Assembly (NCBI RefSeq): GCF_029761935.1
Contig: NZ_CP121699.1
Coordinates: 1,550,001-1,614,000 of the forward strand
DNA length: 64,000 nucleotides
Direction: 5' to 3'
Source: Microbacterium testaceum
GTDB taxonomy: Bacteria > Actinomycetota > Actinomycetes > Actinomycetales > Microbacteriaceae
The position numbers were made by a program, and so were the translations under genes. Each line of letters opens with the position of its first letter. Position 1 is the first letter of the stretch. A model generated the notes under the pieces. That model worked only from the letters and a program-made list of their open reading frames with translations, did no database searches and was not told where the DNA came from. Below, piece after piece: positions 30,491 through 38,239 of the stretch.

Positions 30491-30970
30491 ATGGCCCCGA
30501 GTCGCATTCCTGCCGCCGCCCTGTTGATCGCCGCGGTCGCCCTGGTGGCGACCGCCTGCGGTTCCGACACCTCCGGGAGTGCCGCCGCGAACGATCGCGA
30601 AGCCGTTCGCGCGATCACGACCGCCGAGTCGACCGCGGGCGGACGAGCCATCCAGCTCGAGGCGGATGACGGAGCGTGGGAGGTGCACGTGGCATCCGGC
30701 GATCGCGAGGTCGAGGTGCGCGTGAGCGCCGACGGAGGTTCGGTGCGTTCCTCCTCGGACGGTGGGGCCCTCGACGCCGAGGATCGCGCGGCGCTCGATG
30801 CGGCGAGCACCACCCTCGCCGACGCCGTCCGCATCGCCGCGGCCCAGGGCACGGGCGGCGCCGTCGAGGATGCCGAACTCGAGCGGGACGACGCCACCGC
30901 TCGCTGGAGCGTCGACCTCGCGGGCGGCGTCACGGTGCGCGTCTCGGCGGCCGACGGCAGCGTGGGCTGA
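30491..30970 (+). CDS. Small lipoprotein with PepSY-like repeats
   Basis: A 159-residue protein with a lipoprotein signal, lipobox VATAC near residue 23, then two PepSY-like modules (EAVRAITTAESTAGGRAIQL..., and the DAVRIAAAQGTGGAVEDAEL segment, each leading to a W-containing strand pair and V(R/S)V(S/D)A(D/A)G). PepSY modules are typically extracellular and may inhibit peptidases or act as sensors. The ATG at 30491 gives the signal start; no strong ribosome site is seen. Upstream it is divergent from the hydrolase gene. Confidence 0.78.
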   Translation: MAPSRIPAAALLIAAVALVATACGSDTSGSAAANDREAVRAITTAESTAGGRAIQLEADDGAWEVHVASGDREVEVRVSADGGSVRSSSDGGALDAEDRAALDAASTTLADAVRIAAAQGTGGAVEDAELERDDATARWSVDLAGGVTVRVSAADGSVG

Positions 30971-31043
30971 GCAGAATCCGCGCATCGACGCAAGCCCGCC
31001 GGTCTCTCCCGGTGGCGAGCGCGGCGCTCATTACACTCGGCGC

Positions 31044-31136
31044 ATGAACCACGCCCCCGATGCCGACGGCCACAGTCCACGCGCCCGGGTGACCCCGGGC
31101 GACGCTCTCTCACCCGCCGGGGCGGTGCGCCGATGA
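31044..31136 (+). CDS. Possible 30-codon leader ORF coupled to the CNNM/CBS gene
   Basis: An ATG at 31044 opens a 30-residue frame (MNHAPDADGHSPRARVTPGD and ten more) whose stop overlaps the start of the next gene (ATGA). The spacer here would otherwise be 160 bp. It has no clear ribosome site and no recognisable homology, so it may be chance. If translated, it would couple ribosomes into the transporter gene. Confidence 0.3.
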   Translation: MNHAPDADGHSPRARVTPGDALSPAGAVRR

Positions 31137-32437
31137 ACGATCTCGTCCTCAACATCGTGCTGGTCGTCGTCTTCGTCCTGATCGGCGGGGTGTTCGCGGC
31201 CACCGAGATGGCGCTCGTCACCTTGCGCGAGAGCCAGGTGAACGCCCTCGCGGCCCGCGGTCGCCGCGGCCAGAAGGTCGCCGATCTGGCGCGCAATCCC
31301 AACACCTTCCTCTCCGCCGTGCAGATCGGCGTGACGGTCGCCGGATTCGCCTCGGCGGCGTACGGGGCCTCTTCCATCGCCCCCTCGGTCACGCCGTTGT
31401 TCACCGGTCTCGGTCTCGAGCAGGGGGTCGCCGCCACGGTCGCGACCATCGCCCTCACCCTGGTCATCGCGTACCTGTCTCTGGTTCTCGGCGAACTGGT
31501 CCCCAAGCGGCTCGCCATCCAGCGCAACGCCGCGTTCGCGTACGCGGTCGCGCCGGTCCTCAACGGCTTCGCCACGCTCATGCGCCCCGTCATCTGGTTG
31601 CTGTCGATCTCGACGAACGTGCTCGTGCGCCTCCTCGGGGGCGACCCGAACAAGACCGGCGAGGAACTCACCGAAGAAGAGCTCCGCGACATCGTCTCCA
31701 GTCACGAAGGACTCCCCGCCGACGAGCGGCGCATCCTCGACGACGTGCTCTCGCTCCGTGATCGCCACGTGAGCGAGGTCATGCGGCCCCGCCCCGAAGT
31801 GGTGACCCTCGACGCCGGCGGCACGGTCGCCGAGGCCTACGAGCAGATCCGCGACCTCCCCTTCTCGCGCTACCCGGTCGCGGAGCAGACGATCGACGAC
31901 GTCGTGGGTTTCGTGCACGTCCGCGACCTGACCGACGATCCCGAACGCGCGCTCAGCGCCGTCATGCGCGAGATCCGGTACATCCCCTCCACCGCCCGCG
32001 TCCTCCCGACGCTCACGTCCATGCGCGCGGAAGGGAGCCACATCGCGGTCGTCGTCGACGAGTACGGGGGGACGGACGGCATCGTCACCCTCGAAGACCT
32101 CGTCGAAGAGGTCGTGGGAGAGATCTTCGACGAGTACGACACGGATGCCGAACAGCCGCTGTCCGAGGGAGAGCACGGCACCGTCGAGGGGCGTTTGAAC
32201 CTGCAGGACTTCGAGGAGGCGACGGGGGTCCCGCTTCCGCGCGGGGCGTCCGACACCGTGGCCGGCTTCGTGGTCGAGCGACTCGGCCGCCTGGCCCACG
32301 TCGGCGATGTCGTCGAGGTCGAGGGCGCGACACTGAAGGTGAGCGCGGTGGATCGTCGCCGGGTGGCCGAGCTGCTGGTGACCCGGCATCCCGTCGACGA
32401 GCCCGCGGAGGAACGCGACGACTCGACCGCCGACTGA
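31133..32437 (+). CDS. CNNM/hemolysin-C-family membrane protein with CBS domains
   Basis: A 434-residue protein: a CNNM (DUF21) domain with about four membrane segments (residues 1-200, including [20 protein letters not shown] and [12 protein letters not shown]), a CBS pair (residues about 205-325, [20 protein letters not shown]), and a C-terminal transporter-associated CorC/HlyC domain ([14 protein letters not shown]). Members of this family export or help exchange Mg2+/Co2+; several act as Mg efflux systems, and most older hemolysin names are misleading. The ion is not decidable here. Confidence 0.9.
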   Translation: MNDLVLNIVLVVVFVLIGGVFAATEMALVTLRESQVNALAARGRRGQKVADLARNPNTFLSAVQIGVTVAGFASAAYGASSIAPSVTPLFTGLGLEQGVAATVATIALTLVIAYLSLVLGELVPKRLAIQRNAAFAYAVAPVLNGFATLMRPVIWLLSISTNVLVRLLGGDPNKTGEELTEEELRDIVSSHEGLPADERRILDDVLSLRDRHVSEVMRPRPEVVTLDAGGTVAEAYEQIRDLPFSRYPVAEQTIDDVVGFVHVRDLTDDPERALSAVMREIRYIPSTARVLPTLTSMRAEGSHIAVVVDEYGGTDGIVTLEDLVEEVVGEIFDEYDTDAEQPLSEGEHGTVEGRLNLQDFEEATGVPLPRGASDTVAGFVVERLGRLAHVGDVVEVEGATLKVSAVDRRRVAELLVTRHPVDEPAEERDDSTAD

Positions 32438-32488
32438 TCGCCCGGGGCGGGCCGAGGACGCGAGCTCGTCGGCCCGCACGGGTGGTGG

Positions 32489-32626
32489 TCAGGCGAGGTC
32501 GCCGGCGACCGGGGCGATCGGGCCGCCCAGGTCGAAGTGGTGCCCGTTGATGGCGAACAAATCCCGGTCCCCGTCGGGGAGGAACCCCGGGGGCGCGGAT
32601 GCGCTCGCGTCGCTGCGGCTGATCAT
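32489..32626 (-). CDS. Small conserved-looking protein, 45 residues
   Basis: A short frame on the minus strand encodes [20 protein letters not shown], then [20 protein letters not shown], ending AGDLA. The start ATG 32626 has GGAG about 10 nt upstream; an ATG 9 nt earlier is also possible. The composition (a structured [18 protein letters not shown] core) looks protein-like rather than random. No family is recognised. It is divergent from ohrR, so it could share its control region. No membrane segment or signal is visible. Confidence 0.42.
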   Translation of the reverse strand: MISRSDASASAPPGFLPDGDRDLFAINGHHFDLGGPIAPVAGDLA

Positions 32627-32698
32627 GGGACCCATGCTCCGTCGTGACGGGGCTCGATGTCAGGGCTTGACATCGTCGGCGTGGGGCTGATCCTCTCG

Positions 32699-32739
32699 AT
32701 TAAGTTGTGCGCAATTAAGTTGTGTGCAATAGTTTTCGC
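32699..32739. promoter_or_regulatory. OhrR operator: 15-bp tandem repeat embedded in the ohrR promoter
   Basis: ATTAAGTTGTGCGCA (32699-32713) is followed at once by ATTAAGTTGTGTGCA (32714-32728), identical at 14 of 15 positions. The repeat resembles the AATTAA/TTGT-type operators of OhrR proteins. A promoter TTGTGC (32705-32710)-17 nt-AATAGT (32728-32733) overlaps it and would start transcription at about 32740, the ATG of ohrR. Binding should block the promoter. Confidence 0.7.
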
Positions 32740-33216
32740 ATGCCCGCCGTCGATCAGCTCGTGTGCTTCGCGCTCTACGCCGCCAACCGCACGACCACGC
32801 AGGCGTATCGGGCGCTGCTCGAACCGTGGAACCTCACGTACCCGCAGTACATCGCCCTCGTGACGCTCTGGAACGACGGCGATCAGACGGTCGGCAGTCT
32901 CGGCGAGGCCCTGCAGCTCGATTCCGGGACTCTCTCCCCCATGCTCGCCCGCATGGAAAGCGCCGGCTATCTGACCCGATCACGTCGCGCCGATGACGAG
33001 CGCGTGGTGTCCGTCACGCTCACCGACCGCGGCACCGAGTTGCGCACCGAACTCGCCCACATCCCCCGGTGCATCGCCGCGGGGTCGGGGATCACCGACG
33101 CCGACAGCGCCCGAGAGCTCATCGACGCACTGCACCAGCTCACCGAGGCTATGAAAGGCCTGCGAGACCACCCCGACGAGGTGCGCGACGCCGACGCGGC
33201 GCGCCACCCGGCCTGA
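32740..33216 (+). CDS. ohrR: MarR-family organic hydroperoxide sensor OhrR
   Basis: A 158-residue winged-helix repressor. The redox-sensing cysteine is in QLVCFALYAANR (residue 9), the position conserved in OhrR, with winged helix near residues 55-100 (LQLDSGTLSPMLARMESAGY, RRADDERVVSVTLTDRG). It should repress ohr until its cysteine is oxidised by organic peroxide. ATG 32740 is chosen because an upstream GTG lies inside the operator. There is no ribosome site, which fits a leaderless transcript. The gene is 36 bp from ohr in the same direction. The acidic C-terminal tail is not conserved. Confidence 0.92.
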   Translation: MPAVDQLVCFALYAANRTTTQAYRALLEPWNLTYPQYIALVTLWNDGDQTVGSLGEALQLDSGTLSPMLARMESAGYLTRSRRADDERVVSVTLTDRGTELRTELAHIPRCIAAGSGITDADSARELIDALHQLTEAMKGLRDHPDEVRDADAARHPA

Positions 33217-33252
33217 CGGCCGCACCCCCCTCCGTCCCCAGAAAGGAACACC

Positions 33253-33672
33253 ATGGACGTTCTCTACACCGCCGAAGCCGTCTCCACCGGCCAGGGCCGC
33301 CTCGGCCACGTGACCGCCGGCACCTACCTCGACCTCGACGTCGCTCCCCCCAAGGAGCTCGGCGGCTCCGGCGCCGGCACCAACCCCGAGCAGCTCTTCG
33401 CCGCGGGATACGCCGCCTGCTTCCACAGCGCGCTGCACTCCGTGGCCCGCGCCCGCAAGGTCGCCATCGCGGACTCGTCCGTGGGTGGCCGCGTCCACAT
33501 CGGCCCCAATGGCCAGGGCGGCTACCAGCTCGCCGTCCTGCTCGAGGTCGTCCTGCCCGGCATCGAGTCCGAGCTCGCTCAGCAGCTCGCCGACGAGGCG
33601 CACCAGGTCTGCCCGTACTCGAACGCGACGCGCGGCAACATCGAGGTCACCGTCACCGTCTCGGAGGACTGA
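33253..33672 (+). CDS. ohr: Organic hydroperoxide resistance peroxidase Ohr
   Basis: A thiol peroxidase of 139 residues (OsmC/Ohr fold) that reduces fatty-acid and other organic hydroperoxides. The catalytic pair is in GYAACFHSAL near residue 58 and HQVCPYSNATRGN near residue 121, each with its conserved Cys; conserved GTNPEQLFAAGYAACF is complete. It starts at ATG 33253 behind AAAGGAA. ohrR lies just upstream; its operator in the ohrR promoter probably controls both genes. Confidence 0.97.
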   Translation: MDVLYTAEAVSTGQGRLGHVTAGTYLDLDVAPPKELGGSGAGTNPEQLFAAGYAACFHSALHSVARARKVAIADSSVGGRVHIGPNGQGGYQLAVLLEVVLPGIESELAQQLADEAHQVCPYSNATRGNIEVTVTVSED

Positions 33673-33731
33673 CCTCTCCCCGACCCCGGGGCGAGGCGCT
33701 GAGCCCCACGTATCGTGCCTCGTCCCGGCCT

Positions 33732-33760
33732 GCCGCCCCGTATCCCGCGGGGCGGCTTCG
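33732..33760 (+). terminator. Terminator of ohrR-ohr
   Basis: GCCGCCCCG (33732-33740) pairs with CGGGGCGGC (33748-33756), followed by TTCGTCG, 60 nt after the ohr stop. Confidence 0.6.
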
Positions 33761-33784
33761 TCGTATCGGCGTACAGTGACTGGC

Positions 33785-34432
33785 GTGATCCGGGTTGTTG
33801 TCGTCGACGATGAGGCCCTCGTCCGCTCCGGCTTCGCCTTCATCCTCAACGCCGCCGACGACATCGAGGTCGTCGCGGCCGTCGACGGCCCCGACGCGCT
33901 CGACGCGATCCGGGCGCTCCGCCCCGATGTCGTGCTCCTCGACATCCGGATGCCGGGACTCACCGGCCTCGAGATCCTCGCCGAGGTGCGAGGCGATGAC
34001 GATCCGCCCGTGGTCGGCATCCTCACGACGTTCGCGGCGGACGAGTCGATCGCGAGAGCCCTGCGAGAGGGCGCGACGGGTTTCCTCGTCAAGGACACCG
34101 ACCCGGAACACCTCGCCGCGATGGTCCGCTCGCTCGCGGCCGGCGGCGTCGTGCTCTCTCCGGAGGTCTCTCGGGCCCTCGTCGACGGGTTCTCAGGCGG
34201 CCCCGACCTCGACTCCGCGCGCCGCGTCGCTCTGCTGACGGAGCGCGAGCGCGACGTGCTCGAGTGCCTCCCCACCGGAGACTCCAATGCCGAGATCGGG
34301 CGCCGGCTGCACTTGAGCTCCGCCACGGTCAAAGACCACGTCAGCTCGATCCTGAGCAAGTTGTCGGTCTCGTCCCGGGTCGAGGCCGCTCTCATCGCGG
34401 AGCGCGCGGGCTCTCCCGCTTCGCGACGCTGA
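33785..34432 (+). CDS. NarL/FixJ-type response regulator, no kinase adjacent
   Basis: A 215-residue regulator: receiver domain (residues 1-120) with acidic VVVDDEALVRSG, phospho-acceptor Asp in VLLDIRMPG near residue 53, Thr in GILTTFA and Lys in FLVKDTDPEHLAAM; then a LuxR-type HTH (LTERERDVLECLPTGDSNAE to KLSVSSRVEAALIAER). It starts at GTG 33785; GTG 33776 is possible. No histidine kinase lies beside it; a downstream PIG-L gene is on the other strand. The signal and targets are unknown. Confidence 0.9.
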   Translation: MIRVVVVDDEALVRSGFAFILNAADDIEVVAAVDGPDALDAIRALRPDVVLLDIRMPGLTGLEILAEVRGDDDPPVVGILTTFAADESIARALREGATGFLVKDTDPEHLAAMVRSLAAGGVVLSPEVSRALVDGFSGGPDLDSARRVALLTERERDVLECLPTGDSNAEIGRRLHLSSATVKDHVSSILSKLSVSSRVEAALIAERAGSPASRR

Positions 34433-34453
34433 CCCGCCTCGAACCGCGAGGCG

Positions 34454-35524
34454 TCAGGTGAGACGCAGCTCGGCCTCGGTCTTTCCGTACGAACGACGCA
34501 GCCACTGCCCGAACCCCGGCTGCGCGAGGCAGGCGGCGGCGCCGTCGCACGTGACCACCGGGTCCTGGGCGGCGTAGGTGGCGTACACGTCGACCTTGGC
34601 ATCGAGAGCGTCGCCCTCGACGTTGACCGGCTCGTGCAGCGAGGGATACCCGATGTAGTACGTGACCGCTTCCGGGGCGATCCCCGACACGGGGGCGACG
34701 GCGCGGACGAGCGAGCCGACGCACGAGTGGTCGGGGTGGTCGCCGCGCGCGAAGGCGCTCTCGTGCGGGATATTGGTCGTGATGTGGTCGGGGCGACCCG
34801 CGTGGATGAGCTCGGCGACCGTCTCGGCCAGTCTGCTCGCGTCGAGCGTCGGCCCGTCGTCGATCGGGGCGAGCGCGGGGACCGTGCCGTTGATGAGCTG
34901 GGTGAGTCCCGCTTCGCCCGTGGTCGCGAACCCCTTTCCGCTGAGGTTGCCGTCGGGGAGGCGCAGCACCGTGATCGACAGGCGCGGGTCATCGGACGGC
35001 ACGAATCGGGTGACGCGTGCACCGCTCCGGAGGGTCAGTTGGGCGGTGTTCCACGGCTGCGTGCTGCCGCGCATCTCGTCGTACGCGGCCCGGATGCCGG
35101 CCTCGCGCTGCTTCGCGTAATCGAGGCCGCGGCCGGCGTCACCGGCGGTGACGAAGATCGTGCGCAGGGTCGCACCGGAGCCGATGATTCCGGCGAGGTG
35201 CGGGTTGGCGAAGATGATGTCATCGTCGGCGTGCGCCCAGACCGCCACCGTGGTGTCGCTTCCCGGCTCCTCGAAGGCCGGCGACACGGGCCGCGGTGAG
35301 GCTTCGGGCACCGGGACGATGGGACTGAGTTTCACCCAGGTCCCCTCCGGCGGCGCTGAGCGACGGATCTCGCGGTAGACGAGCGCGCCGCCGCCGAGCG
35401 CGGCGAGGCCGCCCACGGCGATGCCGCCGAACACGAGGGCTCTGCGGGAGATCCCGGAGCGACGCGGTGCCGCGGGGTCGACGGGCGCCTGATCGGCGCC
35501 CGAAGGCTCGTCGATGTCACTCAC
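34454..35524 (-). CDS. Exported PIG-L/LmbE-type deacetylase, paralogue 1 (HADDD variant)
   Basis: A 356-residue protein with an N-terminal export or anchor segment after SRRALVF (twin-arginine-like, residues about 25-60), then a PIG-L metal-dependent deacetylase fold. The zinc-binding motif is AVWAHADDDIIFANP near residue 110, where the usual H-P-D-D is H-A-D-D; the second motif GDHPDHS near residue 285 is intact. The start GTG 35524 has GGACGGAG upstream. The gene at 36905 is a clear paralogue, sharing GDAG(R/K)GLDY, PDGNL(S/T)G(K/E)GF and the C-terminus FGQWL(R/Q)RSY. PIG-L enzymes remove N-acetyl groups from sugars; the substrate is unknown. Confidence 0.85.
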   Translation of the reverse strand: MSDIDEPSGADQAPVDPAAPRRSGISRRALVFGGIAVGGLAALGGGALVYREIRRSAPPEGTWVKLSPIVPVPEASPRPVSPAFEEPGSDTTVAVWAHADDDIIFANPHLAGIIGSGATLRTIFVTAGDAGRGLDYAKQREAGIRAAYDEMRGSTQPWNTAQLTLRSGARVTRFVPSDDPRLSITVLRLPDGNLSGKGFATTGEAGLTQLINGTVPALAPIDDGPTLDASRLAETVAELIHAGRPDHITTNIPHESAFARGDHPDHSCVGSLVRAVAPVSGIAPEAVTYYIGYPSLHEPVNVEGDALDAKVDVYATYAAQDPVVTCDGAAACLAQPGFGQWLRRSYGKTEAELRLT

Positions 35525-35630
35525 GGCGACTCCGTCCTGTACTTCGCCCCCCGGCGACGGATTGCGGGTTCCCCCTCGCCCTCGGGCGCCTTCCGACGCT
35601 ATCGCGACGGTGCCGGTTTGCGGATCTGAA

Positions 35631-35664
35631 ACCCCACAGCCCCGCCACCCGGCGGGGTGGGGTG
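35631..35664. other. GC-rich hairpin between divergent genes
   Basis: ACCCCACAGCCCCGCC (35631-35646) faces GGCGGGGTGGGGT (35651-35663), a strong imperfect stem, in the 250-bp spacer between the leftward PIG-L gene and the rightward 93-residue gene. Its place between two starts argues against a terminator; it may be an operator or an RNA structure. Confidence 0.35.
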
Positions 35665-35775
35665 AAACCGATCGGCGGATCACGCTCCCACACGGGCGGC
35701 GCGATGAGGACGCCGCGCACCGGACGCATCGACGATCCTCAGCGCGCACCTAGAGAGGGTGACGACACTCACCCT

Positions 35776-36057
35776 ATGCAGACGTCCACACCGCCGCGGT
35801 CATTGTCGCCCGTAGCCCTGCGCATCCGCGCCGTCCTCAACGAGTGGGATCCCATCGGGGTCCACCACATCGGTCAGGGCTGGCCCGATGACGAGTACGA
35901 CGACCTGATCCTGCCGATCCTCGAGGCACTCGACACAAGGCCCTCGGTCGATGAACTGGCCGCGGAGCTGCAGACGGTCGTCGAGAACGACTACGGCCTT
36001 CCTGCTCCCGAGGGGTGCCGCGAGACCGCGCACTCTCTTCTCCGCCTGCACGGCTGA
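35776..36057 (+). CDS. Small cytoplasmic protein, possibly DUF1871-like
   Basis: A 93-residue soluble protein starting at ATG 35776, with IRAVLNEWDPIGVHHIGQGW, PDDEYDDLILPILEALDTR and SVDELAAELQTVVEN. The pattern L-x-x-WDPIGV...DEYD...I...L is that of the DUF1871 group, a guess from memory. All-helical composition is likely. The C-terminus has a lone Cys. It is in a rightward cluster with the YbhB-like gene 69 bp downstream. There is no clear ribosome site. Confidence 0.68.
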   Translation: MQTSTPPRSLSPVALRIRAVLNEWDPIGVHHIGQGWPDDEYDDLILPILEALDTRPSVDELAAELQTVVENDYGLPAPEGCRETAHSLLRLHG

Positions 36058-36126
36058 GCGCTATCCGGCGTCGGGCCGGGATGCAAGCCCTGCTCCCCGG
36101 CCACCGGGCCGTTCTAGCGTGCCTGC

Positions 36127-36651
36127 ATGGCCGATCTCTCCCGCCCGCAGACCCCCGATCCGTACCCGCTCCTTTCATCCGTGCCGTCCTTCGCGGTGAC
36201 CAGCCACGACATCGCCGACGGTCAGCCCCTGCAGGACGACCAGGTCGCCGACAAGGGCAACACCTCCCCGCACCTGGCGTGGTCGGAGGTCCCGGAGGGC
36301 ACCAAGTCGTTCGTGATCACGGGCTTCGACCCCGACGCGCCGACCCCGAGCGGCTTCTGGCACTGGGTCCTGGTCGACGTTCCGGCGGATGTCCGCGAAG
36401 TGGCCTCGGGCGCCGCTTCCGGAGAGCTCCCCGGCGCGGCCTTCCACGTTCGCAACGACGGCGGCGAGAAGGGGTTCCTCGGGGCGGCTCCCCCGCAGGG
36501 CGACCAGCCCCACCGGTACTTCTTCGTCGTGCACGCCGTAGGCGAGGAGACGCTCGGCGTCGACTCGGATGCCTCCCCGGCCTTCGTCTCGTTCAATCTG
36601 GCGTTCAAGACGCTGGGGCGGGCGATCCTGCACGGCACCTACCAGCACTGA
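36127..36651 (+). CDS. YbhB/YbcL-family PEBP-like protein
   Basis: A 174-residue phosphatidylethanolamine-binding-protein homologue without signal peptide. Landmarks: NTSPHLAWSEVPEGTKSFVI near residue 45, DPDAPTPSGFWHWVLVDVP near residue 68 (the anion pocket), PHRYFFVVHAV near residue 128 and the C-terminal ILHGTYQH. Bacterial members may bind small phospho-ligands; roles are largely unknown. A coding frame starts 11 nt downstream, so the two genes probably form an operon. Confidence 0.9.
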   Translation: MADLSRPQTPDPYPLLSSVPSFAVTSHDIADGQPLQDDQVADKGNTSPHLAWSEVPEGTKSFVITGFDPDAPTPSGFWHWVLVDVPADVREVASGAASGELPGAAFHVRNDGGEKGFLGAAPPQGDQPHRYFFVVHAVGEETLGVDSDASPAFVSFNLAFKTLGRAILHGTYQH

Positions 36652-36662
36652 GGATCCCTACC

Positions 36663-36884
36663 ATGACGAAGCGCAGCGAAGGTTTCGACAAGGACGAGAC
36701 GGTCGCCGGAGTCGAGGAGCGCGTCCAGGCGCGCTTCCCCGACGCCGAGCCGGAGGTGGTTCACGAAGAGGCCGTCGTCGCGGTGGACAAGTACGCCGAA
36801 GCTCCCGTCAAGGACTTCGTCGACATCATCGCCGAGCGTGAGGCCCGCGCGGCCGTCGAGGAATCGCTCGCCGCCGACTCCTGA
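36663..36884 (+). CDS. Small acidic protein, three-helix-bundle-dimerisation type
   Basis: A 73-residue, strongly acidic, helix-forming protein (EETVAGVEERVQARFPDAEPEVV... AVDKYAEAPVKDFVDIIAERE). The V-x-x-RF...V....P(V)(K/R)DFV..(I/L)..ER.AR pattern matches the small three-helix bundle dimerisation domain proteins of Actinobacteria, often next to arsenate reductase-like or phosphatase genes. Function is unknown. It starts at ATG 36663, 11 nt after the PEBP-like gene. Confidence 0.72.
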   Translation: MTKRSEGFDKDETVAGVEERVQARFPDAEPEVVHEEAVVAVDKYAEAPVKDFVDIIAEREARAAVEESLAADS

Positions 36885-36904
36885 GTTCGGGCACCGGGAC
36901 CGAT

Positions 36905-37981
36905 TCACCCCATCTGCAGGTCGGCTTCGGCCTTCGGATAGGACCGTTGCAGCCACTGCCCGAACTTCCGGGTCTTCAGGCACGCGCTGCGATCGGCGCA
37001 CCGGACCACCTGATCCTGCTGCGTGTAGATGCGGTAGGTGTCGACCTTGGTGTCGAGCACCGCGCCCTCGAGATTCGCCGGCAGGTTCTCGGAGGGGTAC
37101 CCCACGAAGTACCGGATGCCGGGCCCCACCGCCGCGTCGGAGGTCAGTGAGTCGCGGATCAGGGTTCCCACCGCCGAGTGATCCGGGTGGTCCCCGGGGG
37201 CGAAGGCGCTGCCACGCGGGATATGGGTGAGCGTCCCTTCCGGGTGGAATGCCGACACCAGCTCCCGGACGGACGCGATGAGCTGATCGCGGGTCACGGC
37301 CGGTCCCCCGCCGACGGGTGCGAGGGTCCCCGCGGCTCCGTCGTAGAGCTTGCTCAAGGTCGCGTGCGCCGTCGCGTCGAATCCCTCGCCGGTGAGGTTC
37401 CCGTCCGGGAGGCGGAGATACAGAACCGACAGGCGCGGATCGTCCTTCGGAACGAGCCGCCGGACCTGCATTCCCGTGCCGAGCGTGATCTCGGCGGCAT
37501 CCCACTCGCCGTCCTTGCCGCGCATGGCGTTGTACGCGCGCAGGATGCCGAGCTCCCGCGCCGCCACGTAGTCCAGGCCCTTACCGGCGTCGCCCGCGGT
37601 CACGAACACCGTCCGCACGCACCGACCGGCGGCGATGGCGTCCGAGATGGTCGGGTTGGCGAAGATGATGTCGTCGTCGGGGTGCGCCCAGATGGTCATC
37701 AGGGTCGACGCCCCCTCGCATCCCTGCGCGGCGGGCGACGACGGGACGGGCGGGGGCGGCGGCGGGATCGTCGCGGTCGGTGAGGCCGACGCGGACGGCG
37801 TGGCCGTCGTTGCCGCCGCGGAGGGGGTCGGCGTCGGCGTCGACGCGGGCTCCGGACGGAACAGTGCGAAGGCGAAGACGCCGCCGACCGCCAAGACCAC
37901 CACGGCGGCGATCGCGATCGCGACGACGAGCCCGGCCTGCACCCGACGGGGGCGAGAAATCGACGACGAGGCGCGTGGCAT
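36905..37981 (-). CDS. Exported PIG-L/LmbE-type deacetylase, paralogue 2
   Basis: A 358-residue protein with one N-terminal membrane segment (VQAGLVVAIAIAAVVVLAVG, residues about 17-40), a Thr/Pro/Ala/Ser-rich linker (residues about 55-95) and a PIG-L deacetylase domain. Metal motifs IWAHPDDDIIFANP near residue 112 and GDHPDHS near residue 280 are both canonical. It lies 2.4 kb from its paralogue and faces the same way. The start ATG 37981 has GAAAGG upstream. As an anchored enzyme with a linker it likely deacetylates an envelope glycan or lipid; this is inference. Confidence 0.87.
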   Translation of the reverse strand: MPRASSSISRPRRVQAGLVVAIAIAAVVVLAVGGVFAFALFRPEPASTPTPTPSAAATTATPSASASPTATIPPPPPPVPSSPAAQGCEGASTLMTIWAHPDDDIIFANPTISDAIAAGRCVRTVFVTAGDAGKGLDYVAARELGILRAYNAMRGKDGEWDAAEITLGTGMQVRRLVPKDDPRLSVLYLRLPDGNLTGEGFDATAHATLSKLYDGAAGTLAPVGGGPAVTRDQLIASVRELVSAFHPEGTLTHIPRGSAFAPGDHPDHSAVGTLIRDSLTSDAAVGPGIRYFVGYPSENLPANLEGAVLDTKVDTYRIYTQQDQVVRCADRSACLKTRKFGQWLQRSYPKAEADLQMG

Positions 37982-38164
37982 CGGAACCTTTCGGACGGGG
38001 TGTGACGACCCCACCGTGCGGCACGATCTCGAGACAGCCGAGTTCGGCTGATCCGCGCCCGAGTGTAGAGGAACGTCCATACCGGACCAACACTTCATCC
38101 GCCAGGTGAATTGCACACGCCTATCGTTCAGGTTTCCTCCGTATGACAAGAGATGCAGGGTGAC

Positions 38165-38192
38165 TTGACGGGTGAATTTCGCCTGTTACTGT
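38165..38192 (+). promoter_or_regulatory. Promoter of the sugar transferase gene
   Basis: TTGACG (38165-38170), 16 nt, TACTGT (38187-38192) is a good sigma-70-type pair, giving a start near 38199. A short hairpin CCCACGC-AC-GCGTGGG (38206-38221) lies just upstream of the ribosome site GGAGGAAGAGG, and could modulate translation. Confidence 0.55.
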
Positions 38193-38239
38193 TCGCGGGA
38201 GGGCTCCCACGCACGCGTGGGATGGGGGGAGGAAGAGGC

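Noticed and set aside
34454-37981. PIG-L proteins as the mycothiol enzymes MshB or Mca
   Set aside because: Both have export or membrane segments and a Pro/Thr linker or twin-Arg-like region; MshB and Mca are cytosolic and lack these.
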